From positions 81,471 through 145,470 of the forward strand of contig NZ_MCHY01000001.1 in NCBI RefSeq assembly GCF_003609605.1: a stretch of DNA of 64,000 nucleotides, given 5' to 3'. Positions 14,361-22,568 of this stretch are shown in pieces. A model generated the notes under the pieces. The model saw nothing but the letters and a program-made list of their open reading frames with translations, had not been told where the DNA came from and made no database searches. Positions within the stretch are counted from its first letter, which is position 1. The number at the start of each line of letters is the position of its first letter. Origin of the DNA: Ammoniphilus oxalaticus. Its GTDB lineage: Bacteria > Bacillota > Bacilli > Aneurinibacillales > RAOX-1. The position numbers and the translations under genes are program-made.

Positions 14361-15758
14361 ATGTCTACTTTAAAACAAGAGTGGTTTGGGAATGCGCGCT
14401 CCGATATTTTGGCAGGTATTGTTGCGGGATTGGCGCTCATTCCTGAATCATTAGCTTTTGCATTTATTATGGGTGTTGATCCGCGTGTTGCGATCTATGC
14501 TTCGTTTACCATTTCGGTTGTTACTTCATTTGTAGGCGGTCGACCTGGTTTGATTTCAGCAGCGACCGGGGCGATGGCTTTAGTTCTTGTCAGCCTAATG
14601 GCGAATCATGGACTACAATATGTACTCGCGGCTACCATTTTAACAGGACTTACTCAATTTATACTCGGAGGATTGGGTGTGGCCAATTTAATGCGCTTTG
14701 TACCCAATTCCGTCATGCTTGGCTTTGTAAATGCGCTCGGGATTATGATTTTCATGACGCAACTGCCTTATATATGGGGAGCAAGTAGCATGACCTATCT
14801 CTTTGCGATTGTGACATTAATTTTAGTGTACGTGATCCCGCGGTTTTTCACTGCAATTCCCGCGCCGCTGATTACGATTGTTCTCATGACAAGTATCGCG
14901 CTGATCAGTGGCGTCGGGTTACAAACGGTCGGCGATATCGGGACGATGCCAAATACGTTACCGACTTTCTTTTTGCCAGATATTCCACTTAACTTGGAAA
15001 CGTTAAAAATTATTTTACCTTATTCTTTAGCTTTATCGATTGTTGGTTTGTTGGAATCGTTACTGACATCCCAAGTGTTGGACGATATGACTGATTCATC
15101 GAGTAATAAAAATAGGGAAGCGCGCGGACAAGGGATCGCCAATTTCATTAATGGTTTTTTCGGGGGGATGGCAGGTTGCGCCTTGATTGGTCAATCGATC
15201 GTCAATGTTAAATCGGGTGGACGCGGCCGCTTATCGACATTGACCGCAGGTGTATTTTTGATGTTTTTAATTATCCTGTTAGGCGATGTTGTTATCAAAA
15301 TTCCGATGCCCGTGCTTGCCGGCGTGATGATTATGATCAGTTTCACAACATTTAATTGGGGTTCGTTTCAATTTTTGAAACAAGCGCCTAAATCGGAATC
15401 TTTGATTATGCTGATTACCGTTGCAATTATCTTATATACAAAAAATTTAGCAATTGGTGTTGTTTTTGGTATTGTATTGAGCTCGTTATCCTTTGTTGCA
15501 AAGATTTCTCGTATCAACGTTATACAGAAACGGAATAGATACGAGATAAAGGGTCCCTTGTTTTTTGCATCAACGACTAAATTTATTCAGTCATTCGACA
15601 ACGTTTCAGAAAGTGAAATCGTGATTAATTTTGAAAACAGTCAGGTGTGGGATGAATCTGCAATTGGTGCAATATCTAAAGTAAAACAGAACCTTGAACA
15701 AAAAGGCGTGAAGGTACAAATTCAAGGGTTAAATTCCTCAAGTGAACAATTAACATAG
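14361..15758 (+). CDS. SulP family anion permease with STAS domain
   Basis: A 465-residue protein from ATG 14361, behind AAGGGGAATAGT. About 11-12 membrane helices start with LAGIVAGLALIPESLAFAFI, the SulP signature (normally with S/P around QSLAYA). A cytoplasmic STAS domain occupies residues ~385-465 (NFENSQVWDESAIGAISKVK). SulP proteins carry sulfate or bicarbonate. Together with the adjacent universal stress protein this pairing is common in bacteria. The gene is joined directly to a resolvase remnant, which suggests it moved with that element. It looks intact. Confidence 0.9.
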   Translation: MSTLKQEWFGNARSDILAGIVAGLALIPESLAFAFIMGVDPRVAIYASFTISVVTSFVGGRPGLISAATGAMALVLVSLMANHGLQYVLAATILTGLTQFILGGLGVANLMRFVPNSVMLGFVNALGIMIFMTQLPYIWGASSMTYLFAIVTLILVYVIPRFFTAIPAPLITIVLMTSIALISGVGLQTVGDIGTMPNTLPTFFLPDIPLNLETLKIILPYSLALSIVGLLESLLTSQVLDDMTDSSSNKNREARGQGIANFINGFFGGMAGCALIGQSIVNVKSGGRGRLSTLTAGVFLMFLIILLGDVVIKIPMPVLAGVMIMISFTTFNWGSFQFLKQAPKSESLIMLITVAIILYTKNLAIGVVFGIVLSSLSFVAKISRINVIQKRNRYEIKGPLFFASTTKFIQSFDNVSESEIVINFENSQVWDESAIGAISKVKQNLEQKGVKVQIQGLNSSSEQLT

Positions 15759-15771
15759 GGGGGAATATTAT

Positions 15772-16014
15772 ATGAAAATTGCTGTAGCAATTGACGGATC
15801 AGAAAATGCTTTACGTGCAGCAAAACACGCGATTCTATTGGATAATAGTGACGGTCTTCTTTTAGTGTACGATGAGGAGAATGAAGCTTCCCCGAAATTT
15901 TTAAAAAAGGAAGCGGAATCGAAAAAAGAGAATGCAAATTATCAAATCATAACTGTTAACTTTAATGACCTTCAGGATATTATCGAAGAAGAAAACGCAA
16001 GAAATTATTTATGA
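15772..16014 (+). pseudogene. Truncated universal stress protein downstream of sulP
   Basis: 80 residues from ATG 15772 behind AGGGGGGAATATT. The start MKIAVAIDGSENALRAAKHA is a clear UspA N-terminus. The body then differs from copy 2 (22079-22378), is rich in E and K, and lacks the usual G-x(2)-G-x(9)-G-[ST] nucleotide loop and C-terminal strand. It has probably lost internal and 3' parts. A truncated but expressed peptide cannot be excluded. A weak hairpin (GGAGTG/CACTCC, 16049-16072) follows. Confidence 0.6.
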
Positions 16015-16160
16015 ATTAAGTACAGGTAAATGAATTAAAGATTAAAAGGAGTGGGCTATAAGTCTCACTCCGACATGATAAATTTATTATATAACGTATA
16101 CTCCTTCAATTTGTAAAGCGTTAGGTCCTCTTATTTTCTATCAAAGATATTTGATCAACG

Positions 16161-16403
16161 TCAAACGATACTTGCTAACCCCAGTATAAATATAACGATC
16201 AAACCAATAATGATTGCTAGAACGAGATTAATAATTCCAAAAACAAGATATTCTTTGCCCTTTGGAGATTGACGAAGTTTCACAAAACTTAATTGAATAA
16301 TTGATGGAACGAGAAAAGCAATCCAAGAATATTCAAATCCAACTTCCCATTTGAAACTTGAGTATACTAAAATAGACGATATAATAAACCCTACACTATT
16401 CAT
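16161..16403 (-). CDS. 80-residue membrane protein of unknown function
   Basis: ATG at 16403 follows GGAGAGGGAATGG. Three hydrophobic helices are seen (residues ~5-16, ~24-40 and ~54-78) with a basic loop RQSPKGKEY between the second and third. No family is recognised. It stands alone between the Usp remnant and the IS21 remnant. Confidence 0.6.
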   Translation of the reverse strand: MNSVGFIISSILVYSSFKWEVGFEYSWIAFLVPSIIQLSFVKLRQSPKGKEYLVFGIINLVLAIIIGLIVIFILGLASIV

Positions 16404-16628
16404 CCATTCCCTCTCCGATTCTTTTTCTTTAATATTGATCTATATGTATACAAACTCAATAATATTTTCAATATGTTTATGGCAGTATAAAAATGTACAG
16501 TATGGCAGCTAATTTATGCGCTGTTAAAATACCGCAATAAAAGAAAAGCCACTTGCCAACACCCTAAAAAATACATACACTCCTTTTGGGCATTACGTTC
16601 ATGGGAGGGTATATAGGAGATGTTAACA

Positions 16629-17021
16629 ATGGCTGAAATTAATTATATCAGAGAAGAAACGAATAAAAAAGGACGTTCTTATTCATCAGTAGCCAAGCAG
16701 ATGAACCGAGATCGACGAACCATTAAGAAATATTCAGAGATGGAAGATTTCAATCCAGAGGAACAGCCTGTTCAGATCAGAACGGCGCGTGTGATGGATC
16801 CAGTGAAGCCGATCATTGATCAGTGGTTACTAGAAGACATGGGGAAAAAGAAGAAGTTTAGAAGAACAGCAAAACGAATCTATGATCTGCTTGTCACAGA
16901 GTGTGTTTTGCAAGATAAAAGCGAAGAAGAATGCAAAGATAAATACATAAGCTTGCCAGCCTTCAATTTAGTTCGTAACGCCAGAACAGTGCCATTCAGG
17001 CGCTTATATAGATGTGCTTAA
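16629..17021 (+). pseudogene. IS21-type transposase IstA, N-terminal remnant
   Basis: ATG at 16629 follows TAGGAGATGTTAACA. The protein begins with an IstA-like HTH (SYSSVAKQMNRDRRTIKKYS) and the DPVKPIIDQWLLEDMGKKKK element that precedes the integrase core. At ~16985 the frame leaves the family and stops at 17021. The DDE catalytic core is missing, so it cannot transpose. An IstB fragment lies 15 kb away at 31824-31994. Confidence 0.8.
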
Positions 17022-17160
17022 AAACCGTAAGAACGTGTATGAACAAGCAAAGATGAACCGTCCAGAACGCTGGTCAAGAACAACAAGGAATTGGGATCCG
17101 CATGATACAGTGGCTTTAAATCCAGTCAAAGATGAAATAAATCGATCTGTCAGGGATTAA
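16996..17160 (+). pseudogene. Transposase C-terminal tail fused to the IstA remnant
   Basis: In another frame the DNA reads SGAYIDVLKNRKNVYEQAKM then NRPERWSRTTRNWDPHDTVA and LNPVKDEI to a TAA. The PERW...RNW...LNP pattern is the tail of integrase-core transposases (IS3-like). It is joined to the IstA N-terminal remnant by deletion or recombination. Confidence 0.55.
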
Positions 17161-17176
17161 GCGTAAATCAATTTAC

Positions 17177-17220
17177 CCTTGTCATGCAAGAACAGAAAAA
17201 TCTGTTCTTGCATGACAAGG
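17177..17220. repeat. 19-bp perfect inverted repeat after transposase debris
   Basis: CCTTGTCATGCAAGAACAG (17177-17195) and its exact reverse complement (17202-17220) enclose AAAAAT. No T-run follows. It may be an insertion-element end or a cruciform. Confidence 0.85.
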
Positions 17221-17416
17221 CCACCAAGCGACAGCGCGGTAGTTCCTTGCAAATCATAAACACTAAACTAAGTTATATGCGACAACTATGTTGACAAACA
17301 CCGAGACTAAGGGGAAAAATATGAATAATACTGAGCTCTAATAGCTTGTCTTTTGAGCCGCAAGAATGGATTGAATTTCGGGATTAGACTATCGGAAATT
17401 AGTTGTTTATAAAAAA

Positions 17417-17890
17417 TCACCTTTTAATTAAGGTGATATCTGCTCGTCTTTCTGTAACATACCGATGTTTTTCGGGTGACATTTTCCTAACCTTTCTATT
17501 ATAAAGGCGATTCAAGCTAAGAAGTAATTTAGCTATTTGTTGCGAAGCCGTTGTCATTTTGTTACCTTGCCGATCCAAAGTATATCCTGTTTGTTCGTAA
17601 AAGGGTAAGTGCCTTAACATTCGTGTTAAAGAACGAAGGGGCGGAAAATAAGGGACCTTTAAGGCGGTATGGAGGTCGAGTAACATTTCCTGAACTTTTG
17701 GATCCTCGTTAGCAGCCTGTAAAAATGTATAGAAGTCCTCGGATGAATTCAGCGAGTATAGAACCATTGCGTTTCGAACTCGTTCATGTCGTTTCGCATG
17801 TTCGATTAACTCGTCCATGGATGGAATCTGTCCATAAAAAAGATGTTTGACTAATTCAGTTGTTGATTGGGTGTATTGTTGATAATCCAT
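17417..17890 (-). CDS. 157-residue protein of unknown function
   Basis: ATG at 17890 follows GGAGGTGGTAAC, an excellent ribosome site. The product is soluble, helical and basic, with no signal peptide or membrane segment (MDYQQYTQSTTELVKHLFYG...; C-terminal SLNRLYNRKVRKMSPEKHRY). No family recognised. It lies directly downstream (50 bases) of the nucleotidyltransferase-like pseudogene in the same orientation. The two could have been a two-gene module resembling AbiE-type or DUF6036 pairs; that pairing is inference. Confidence 0.65.
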   Translation of the reverse strand: MDYQQYTQSTTELVKHLFYGQIPSMDELIEHAKRHERVRNAMVLYSLNSSEDFYTFLQAANEDPKVQEMLLDLHTALKVPYFPPLRSLTRMLRHLPFYEQTGYTLDRQGNKMTTASQQIAKLLLSLNRLYNRKVRKMSPEKHRYVTERRADITLIKR

Positions 17891-17940
17891 GTTACCACCT
17901 CCGATTATTGATTATTATAACCGATATAGATTCTTTTAGA

Positions 17941-18465
17941 CTATGATTTCCTTCGATAATAATCTTCAATTATATCATTAATATCAATAAATCGAATGGG
18001 GTGTCCTACGGTATACCCCACAATTTCATTGTAAAAATCCCGTAGCATATCTAAATCATCGATCTCACTTAATATATCTGAATCCTACACATCCGTAGCA
18101 TCACGCATATCTCCGCGTATTAATTTTGAAATAACTAAATCGATTGGATGGGCTACAAATACCTTTAAATTTTTAAATCCACTCAATTCATAGGCGCGAT
18201 TCATATAATCTTCTGGTACTCCGACAATACCCTGCATCTGATTATTAATGTCATATTCATTGAAGATTTTGATGACATCATTATTCATTACTTTGTTTAG
18301 GAAAAGGACATCAATATCCGATGTAGCACGGAATCTTTGGCTGAAAAATAAGAATGCTGTTCCGCCAAAAATACAAAAATGAACTTTTTCTTTAAGATTC
18401 TTTTCATCTAAATCAAAGTCAAGTTCTAATAAAGTATTTATTACCTGCTGCTGATTTTCAAACAT
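17941..18465 (-). pseudogene. DUF6036-like nucleotidyltransferase gene split by a TAG
   Basis: Starting at ATG 18465 (behind AGGAAGAAGTA) the frame shows CIFGGTAFLFFSQRFRATSD then IDVLF, the GG...DID nucleotidyltransferase pattern of the DUF6036/AbiEii-like family. It continues with FVAHPIDLVISKLIRGD. It meets TAG at 18085-18087 after MRDATDV. The same frame runs on as DSDILSEIDDLDMLRDFYNE and IIEDYYRRKS to TAG at 17941. The continuing part fits the C-terminus of the family, so one substitution (for example AAG to TAG) has broken the gene. Confidence 0.7.
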
Positions 18466-18548
18466 ATCATTACTTCTTCCTCGTGCAGATACCACCCAGA
18501 TCAATAAAATTAAACGGCCTTACCTGAGAAGATAAACTGGATTTTTTG

Positions 18549-18794
18549 TTATTTTTCCAAATAGCGATATATCGTTGTTCGAGACACATTCCATTTTTCA
18601 GCAACATCTTTAATCGGCGTACCATTTTCAATCAGTGCTTTCATCATTTTAATATCTTTCGGTCCAAATTTATTCGGACGTCCACTTGATGGCGGTACCC
18701 CTATTAAAGCAGGGGTAGCACCGACTAGAATTTTACTAATTGAAACTAGACCTTAAATAATCTGTCCAATTTACTGTTGATAGTCCAGAATCAT
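18549..18794 (-). pseudogene. Serine recombinase C-terminal remnant (third type)
   Basis: The frame ending at 18549 reads PSSGRPNKFGPKDIKMMKAL then IENGTPIKDVAEKWNVSRTT and IYRYLEK, the HTH of resolvases. The 5' side down from a start-like ATG at 18792-18794 (with TAGGAGGTATTTCTGT) carries only short, interrupted pieces. Internal and catalytic parts are gone. It differs from the 14.1- and 21.5-kb resolvase remnants. Confidence 0.75.
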
Positions 18795-19052
18795 ACAGAA
18801 ATACCTCCTAAATAATAAAGGTACGCTGAAAAGCGCACTCAATAATTATACAGAAGAAATCGTGGTAAACTGCTTGTCACTTACTGATACAATCTTTGTT
18901 ACTAGCTGGTAAATAGGATGGCACTGGTGGTACATTTTTTAGTGGCGGTATTCCAATACAGTCTAGGATTTTACGACAATTAACCACCAAAAAAACCTTC
19001 TGTATAATATCGTAATGCTTAATCGCATGCTTTGTTTATTATACAAGAGGTT
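18795..19052. repeat. Two res-like dyads next to the resolvase remnant
   Basis: 18803-18855 holds an imperfect dyad TTTATTATTT...AATAATTATACAGAAG just upstream of the remnant. 18994-19052 holds AACCTTCTGTATAATA facing TTATTATACAAGAGGTT. A cleaner third copy is at 32404-32461. Dyads with TATAAT cores next to a resolvase gene resemble res subsites. Confidence 0.45.
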
Positions 19053-19354
19053 ATTTTATTTAGCGCACTGGCTCTTAACTCCGCAGAAGGTCGCTCACTC
19101 TTCCTCACTGACTGGCTTTAAACTCCGCCTATGTGGCTCAATTTATATGCAATAATCAGGCATCCTGAGGTCGTATTTCGCGCAAAGTCTGAATGATCAT
19201 GTCAATGGATAGATTAGTAGCGGAAACAAGCTAACTAATTTGTAATGAAAAATAATTGAATCAAGAAATATCCGGGTTAGGTAAATTTTAGGGAACTAAT
19301 TCTATTCTTTTAACGTCTAATTTTATAGAAAACTGAAAAGGAGTTGTTAGTTAG
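19053..19354. other. Gene-free stretch before the secreted protein
   Basis: I see no gene. TTCAATTATT-like AT-rich DNA precedes the next gene's ribosome site. A short repeat of ACTGGCTCTTAACTCCGC / ACTGGCTTTAAACTCCGC occurs at about 19067 and 19109. Confidence 0.35.
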
Positions 19355-19867
19355 GTGAGTTTGTTTAAAAAAATAGCGCTATTATTATTAGCTGTTATGA
19401 TGGTTACTACAGGTGTGATCGTTCAGGACGGTAGCGCCGCTAAAGAGATAGAACTTCCCGCAGCGCCAACAGAAGGGGCGCCTTCAAAAGATCTTTCTAA
19501 TGGTCAAGCGAATAAGTTCTATGATAACACTATACAAGCTACTGAATATTTAATGCGAAGCCAAAGTTCGATTGCTAAAGCATCATCAAGTCAAGTAACT
19601 GTTAGTGGAAGTACAAGAGCATATTCTTCTGTAAATACTATTGGCATTGACTTATATCTACAAAGATGGGACGAATCTAAGGGAAAATGGATAGAAATAG
19701 GTTACATTGGGGAATTTAAAAATATTAATTCTTCCATAGTCACGGCAGAGAAAAAAACAAATATCGTAAGCGGTTATTACTATCGGACTCGCGCTTATCA
19801 TTGGATAAATAAGGGCGGATTAATTGAAAGTGATAATACTTATTCAACTTACATACTTGTAAACTAA
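19355..19867 (+). CDS. Secreted protein of unknown function (DUF6147-like)
   Basis: GTG at 19355 follows AAGGAGTTGTTAGTTAG. The 170-residue product has a signal peptide (basic MSLFKKI, hydrophobic core, AxA-type end near GSAAKEI). The Ser/Thr/Tyr-rich body (VTVSGSTRAYSSVNTIGIDL, LQRWDESKGKWIEIG, SGYYYRTRAYHWI) looks like a small beta-sandwich. This fits the exported DUF6147-type proteins of Firmicutes; I am moderately sure. It is monocistronic with its own terminator. Confidence 0.75.
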   Translation: MSLFKKIALLLLAVMMVTTGVIVQDGSAAKEIELPAAPTEGAPSKDLSNGQANKFYDNTIQATEYLMRSQSSIAKASSSQVTVSGSTRAYSSVNTIGIDLYLQRWDESKGKWIEIGYIGEFKNINSSIVTAEKKTNIVSGYYYRTRAYHWINKGGLIESDNTYSTYILVN

Positions 19868-19870
19868 AAA

Positions 19871-19909
19871 CGAGGAATGCCAGTACGACTGGTATTCCTC
19901 GATTTTTTC
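19871..19909 (+). terminator. Terminator of the secreted protein gene
   Basis: CGAGGAATGCCAGT/ACTGGTATTCCTCG with loop ACG, followed by ATTTTTTC. Confidence 0.92.
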
Positions 19910-20219
19910 ATTGACATAGTAATTTGAACAATTTCAGATTATATGGATAAGTGATTAAACACAAATTAAGTGTTTTTAATTTCACGTTTACTCGATCATT
20001 GGGCTTTTCTAATATTTAATGGTTTTCCATTCTTTGACTTAAGCCATTCAGCTTGAAATCTTAATTAGTGACATATGAATGTAGTCGGTTGTATTAATCG
20101 AGGGAATCTTATCTTGATGTTTTTTGATAAGCTGAAATGTCGATGTCTCTTAACTGGTTATATTTTAGAATGCTATGGTTTTTTTAGCGAGGAATCCAAA
20201 GGATTATCTGAGCGATCAA

Positions 20220-20262
20220 TACCCTGTTTCCGAATCTATTATGGAAACAGGGTAATTTTTTG
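20220..20262 (+). terminator. Isolated terminator
   Basis: TACCCTGTTTCC/GGAAACAGGGTA followed by ATTTTTT. The ORF at 20075-20263 before it has no ribosome site and is not called. The terminator probably belonged to a gene that is now lost. Confidence 0.8.
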
Positions 20263-20412
20263 AGCGCCTTATTAAATGGGGAATAGTGGTAATAGAAGGA
20301 TCATACTTCCCTAAAAGAACTTCTTGAAATCAACATATTGTGTTTATATATTCCTTATAAAGTGTACATAGACGGTTGGACAAGCCGTCAAACAATAGCT
20401 AGGAGGAGAAAC

Positions 20413-21315
20413 ATGAGAAACATGAATCAGAAAAACAAGAAGACAGAGAAACGATGGATCCCAGTTGCGATGTCAACGAGTTTACTAGCTTCCGCTTTTT
20501 TCAGCGCTGGAGCGCCTGTATTAGCTGATGAACTTGAACAGGGGGATGTTACGCACACTGAAAAGGAGTCAGAAGCTAAGAATCATGGAAAGGTAGTTTC
20601 AAAACTAGCGAAATCATTAAATACTCCACCCGGAAAAGGTTCTATTGTTAGTGAAGTAGCAAAAAATAAAGAAGAAAGGCTAGAAGATCCGACTGATGGT
20701 GCCGATATGGATCCTGATCTAGAAGATCCGACTGCTGATGCCGATGAGGACGTTGATCTAGAAGATCCGACTGCTGATGCCGATGCAGACCTTGATTTAG
20801 AAGATCCGACTGCTGATGCCGATGAGGACGTTGATTTAGAAGATCCGACTGCTGATGCCGATGCGGACCTTGATTTAGAAGATCCGACTGCTGATGTCGA
20901 TGCGGACCATGATTTAGAAGAACTAAATGCTGATGCCGATGTGGACCTTGATCTAGAAGATCCGACTGCTGACGCCGATGCGGATACTCATAGCTGGATA
21001 GATGAATACTATAAGCAAGTGATTCAGGATCAAAAGAATTTAAATAATTTTTTTGAAGACTACATTCAGCAACAGAGGGTAAATGGAGAGGAATCTACAG
21101 ACATTGCTGTTGACGGCCCGAATGAGATTGTTGAATCGAAAGATGAAATTGCGTCGGAAGAAGTAGCGGAGCCTGCGGATATTGATGAAATGACTGAAAA
21201 ACTAGAGGAAAGTAAAGGTAATGAGGATCGTTCACGATCAGTCTACGATAGGCTTACTGGCTATTATCAACATGTGATAACAACGTGTCAGAGTTTCGTT
21301 TCCATTTTTAAGTAA
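20413..21315 (+). CDS. Exported protein with acidic 13-residue repeats
   Basis: ATG at 20413 follows AGGAGGAGAAAC. The 300-residue product has a signal peptide (NKKTEKRWIPVAMSTSLLAS... cut near VLADE). A polar stretch leads into eight tandem 13-residue units of the type LEDPTADADEDVD (DNA 20680-20991), and a helical, acidic C-terminal part follows. There is no LPxTG motif or SLH domain, so it is secreted or loosely wall-bound. Asp-rich repeats suggest cation or surface interactions, which is inference. Length variation by unit slippage is expected. A terminator follows. Confidence 0.8.
   Translation: MRNMNQKNKKTEKRWIPVAMSTSLLASAFFSAGAPVLADELEQGDVTHTEKESEAKNHGKVVSKLAKSLNTPPGKGSIVSEVAKNKEERLEDPTDGADMDPDLEDPTADADEDVDLEDPTADADADLDLEDPTADADEDVDLEDPTADADADLDLEDPTADVDADHDLEELNADADVDLDLEDPTADADADTHSWIDEYYKQVIQDQKNLNNFFEDYIQQQRVNGEESTDIAVDGPNEIVESKDEIASEEVAEPADIDEMTEKLEESKGNEDRSRSVYDRLTGYYQHVITTCQSFVSIFK
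20680..20991 (+). repeat. Eight in-frame 39-bp tandem repeats
   Basis: Units encode LEDPT-x(8). Units 2/4 and 3/5 are nearly identical at DNA level (alternating GATGAGGACGTTGAT and GATGCAGACCTTGAT endings), showing higher-order 78-bp duplication. Units 1, 6 and 7 are more diverged. Confidence 0.9.
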
Positions 21316-21349
21316 AATATTAATATGAATCCCCTTCTCCTCGATTAAA

Positions 21350-21384
21350 AAGAACTTGCCAAAAACGGCAGGTTCTTCTTTTTA
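21350..21384 (+). terminator. Terminator of the acidic-repeat protein gene
   Basis: AAGAACTTGCC/GGCAGGTTCTT with loop AAAAAC, then CTTTTTA. An A-run precedes the stem. Confidence 0.88.
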
Positions 21385-21507
21385 TAAAGAAATTTTTCTG
21401 TATGAGCCGTTAGAGCCTATTGTATACAGTCTAATTAATTTAAATAAACGGGTGTTGCTGTTGAAGAAGTGATACCTCCTCCCAAAATAAAGCTTGCCCC
21501 ATTACTA

Positions 21508-21909
21508 CTAATCTTTCCCCTCAGATAACGATCTAGCGTGATCATCTAAATAACGATATAAAGTAGATTTACTAATTCCAGTCGCTATTTTTATGTCATA
21601 CAGCGTGTAATTTTTACTGTCATACATTTCAAAGGCGCGCTGTAAATTGTAATCTGTTTTTCGTGGACGACGAATCGGTTGACCTTGATATTTCGCAGCT
21701 TGCAGCGAAATGTGGAAGAATGGCTTAGAAATTTAGACTGTAAATCTGCAAAAAAAGCAGCGTTTTCAAGGAGTAAAGTTTTTTGGATCGTTTGATTGGT
21801 TAATTGTTCATCGACAAAGTGGATGATGATTTGATCTCGCTGAGCTAATCGTAAAATAGCTATAAGTTCCTGCAGAGAGTCGGCCAACACGAAAATAATT
21901 TGGATAAAC
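21508..21909 (-). pseudogene. Serine recombinase remnant, copy 2
   Basis: Reading leftward from ~21909: DELFIQIIFVLADSLQELIA, RDQIIIHFVDEQL and AAFFADLQSKFLSHSSTF, then a frameshift near 21710. It continues as RRPRKTDYNLQRAFEMYDSK and IATGISKSTLYRYLDDHARS to the stop at 21508. It contains part of the catalytic domain plus the HTH, but not the N-terminal serine. The DNA is closely similar to the 14.1-kb remnant. Confidence 0.85.
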
Positions 21910-21914
21910 AGTTC

Positions 21915-22082
21915 GTCATTCATTTTGAAAACAGTCAGCTGTGGGATGAATCGGAAGTCGGCGCCATACTTAAAGTCAAACAAAACCTTGAGAAAAAAGG
22001 AGTGAAGGTACAGATTCAAGGGTTAAATTCTTCAAGTGAACGATTGTACAAACAATTAGCTTCAGGGAGGAAGCTATTGTGA
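21915..22082 (+). pseudogene. SulP STAS-domain remnant (copy 2)
   Basis: The frame reads FVIHFENSQLWDESEVGAIL then KVKQNLEKKGVKVQIQGLNS and SSERL. This matches residues ~410-465 of the SulP protein at 14361-15758, then extends a little further. The rest of the permease is gone: the DNA joins the resolvase remnant directly at ~21910. No ribosome site precedes it. Confidence 0.85.
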
Positions 22083-22378
22083 GGGTTGCTGTAGCAGTTG
22101 ATGGATCAGAAAATGCTCTGCGCGCGGCACAACACGCGATTACGATCGTGAAATGCTTACCAGAAGCGCAGTTAGAAGTAATCTATGTATCCGATTATAA
22201 TAAGGCGAAAGAGGAGCGACTGTTATCGCAAAGTCCAGAGAGCCTAGTCTTAAAGCGAGAGCAAAAAATGCTTCCGATTATAGAACTCGCAAAAGAGGCT
22301 GGAGTGGTGGCAAAGGTTAACATGTTAAAAGGGAGTCCGAGCGATGAAATCATAGAGTATGTGAAGTTACGTCAATAA
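22079..22378 (+). CDS. Universal stress protein (UspA family), short
   Basis: GTG at 22079 follows GGGAGGAAGCTATT and overlaps the stop of the sulP remnant. The 99-residue product begins MRVAVAVDGSENALRAAQHA and keeps the family pattern up to MLKGSPSDEIIEYVKLRQ. It then stops before the ATP-binding glycine loop and last strand of a normal ~140-residue Usp. It may be a C-terminally truncated form. It is more complete than the copy at 15772. Confidence 0.6.
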   Translation: MRVAVAVDGSENALRAAQHAITIVKCLPEAQLEVIYVSDYNKAKEERLLSQSPESLVLKREQKMLPIIELAKEAGVVAKVNMLKGSPSDEIIEYVKLRQ

Positions 22379-22405
22379 AAAAGTGGATTTAGCAAGATAA
22401 TAGCT

Positions 22406-22453
22406 CGAATGCCACGGGTTAGATATGACGAACCTGTGGCATTCGTATTTTTT
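22406..22453 (+). terminator. Terminator after usp copy 2
   Basis: CGAATGCCACGGGTT / AACCTGTGGCATTCG with a 10-base loop, followed by TATTTTTTA. Confidence 0.9.
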
Positions 22454-22568
22454 ATCCTTTTATAAAGGGGGCGATTCTAGTTAGCAAAATGAATGCATGG
22501 TACTTTTCCTATTCTGCCTTTTCACAAAGAATGTGTTTGTCTCTGGAGAAATCATGCAACAGTAATTT

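Noticed and set aside
16049..16072. Terminator after the usp remnant
   Set aside because: GGAGTG/CACTCC stem is weak and lacks a T-run.
20075..20263. 62-residue ORF before the isolated terminator
   Set aside because: No ribosome site, no coherent protein character, and its 3' half overlaps the terminator stem.
20680..20991. Tandem 39-bp repeats suggestive of a CRISPR-like array
   Set aside because: The repeats are in frame inside a protein with signal peptide and ribosome site; there are no unique spacers.
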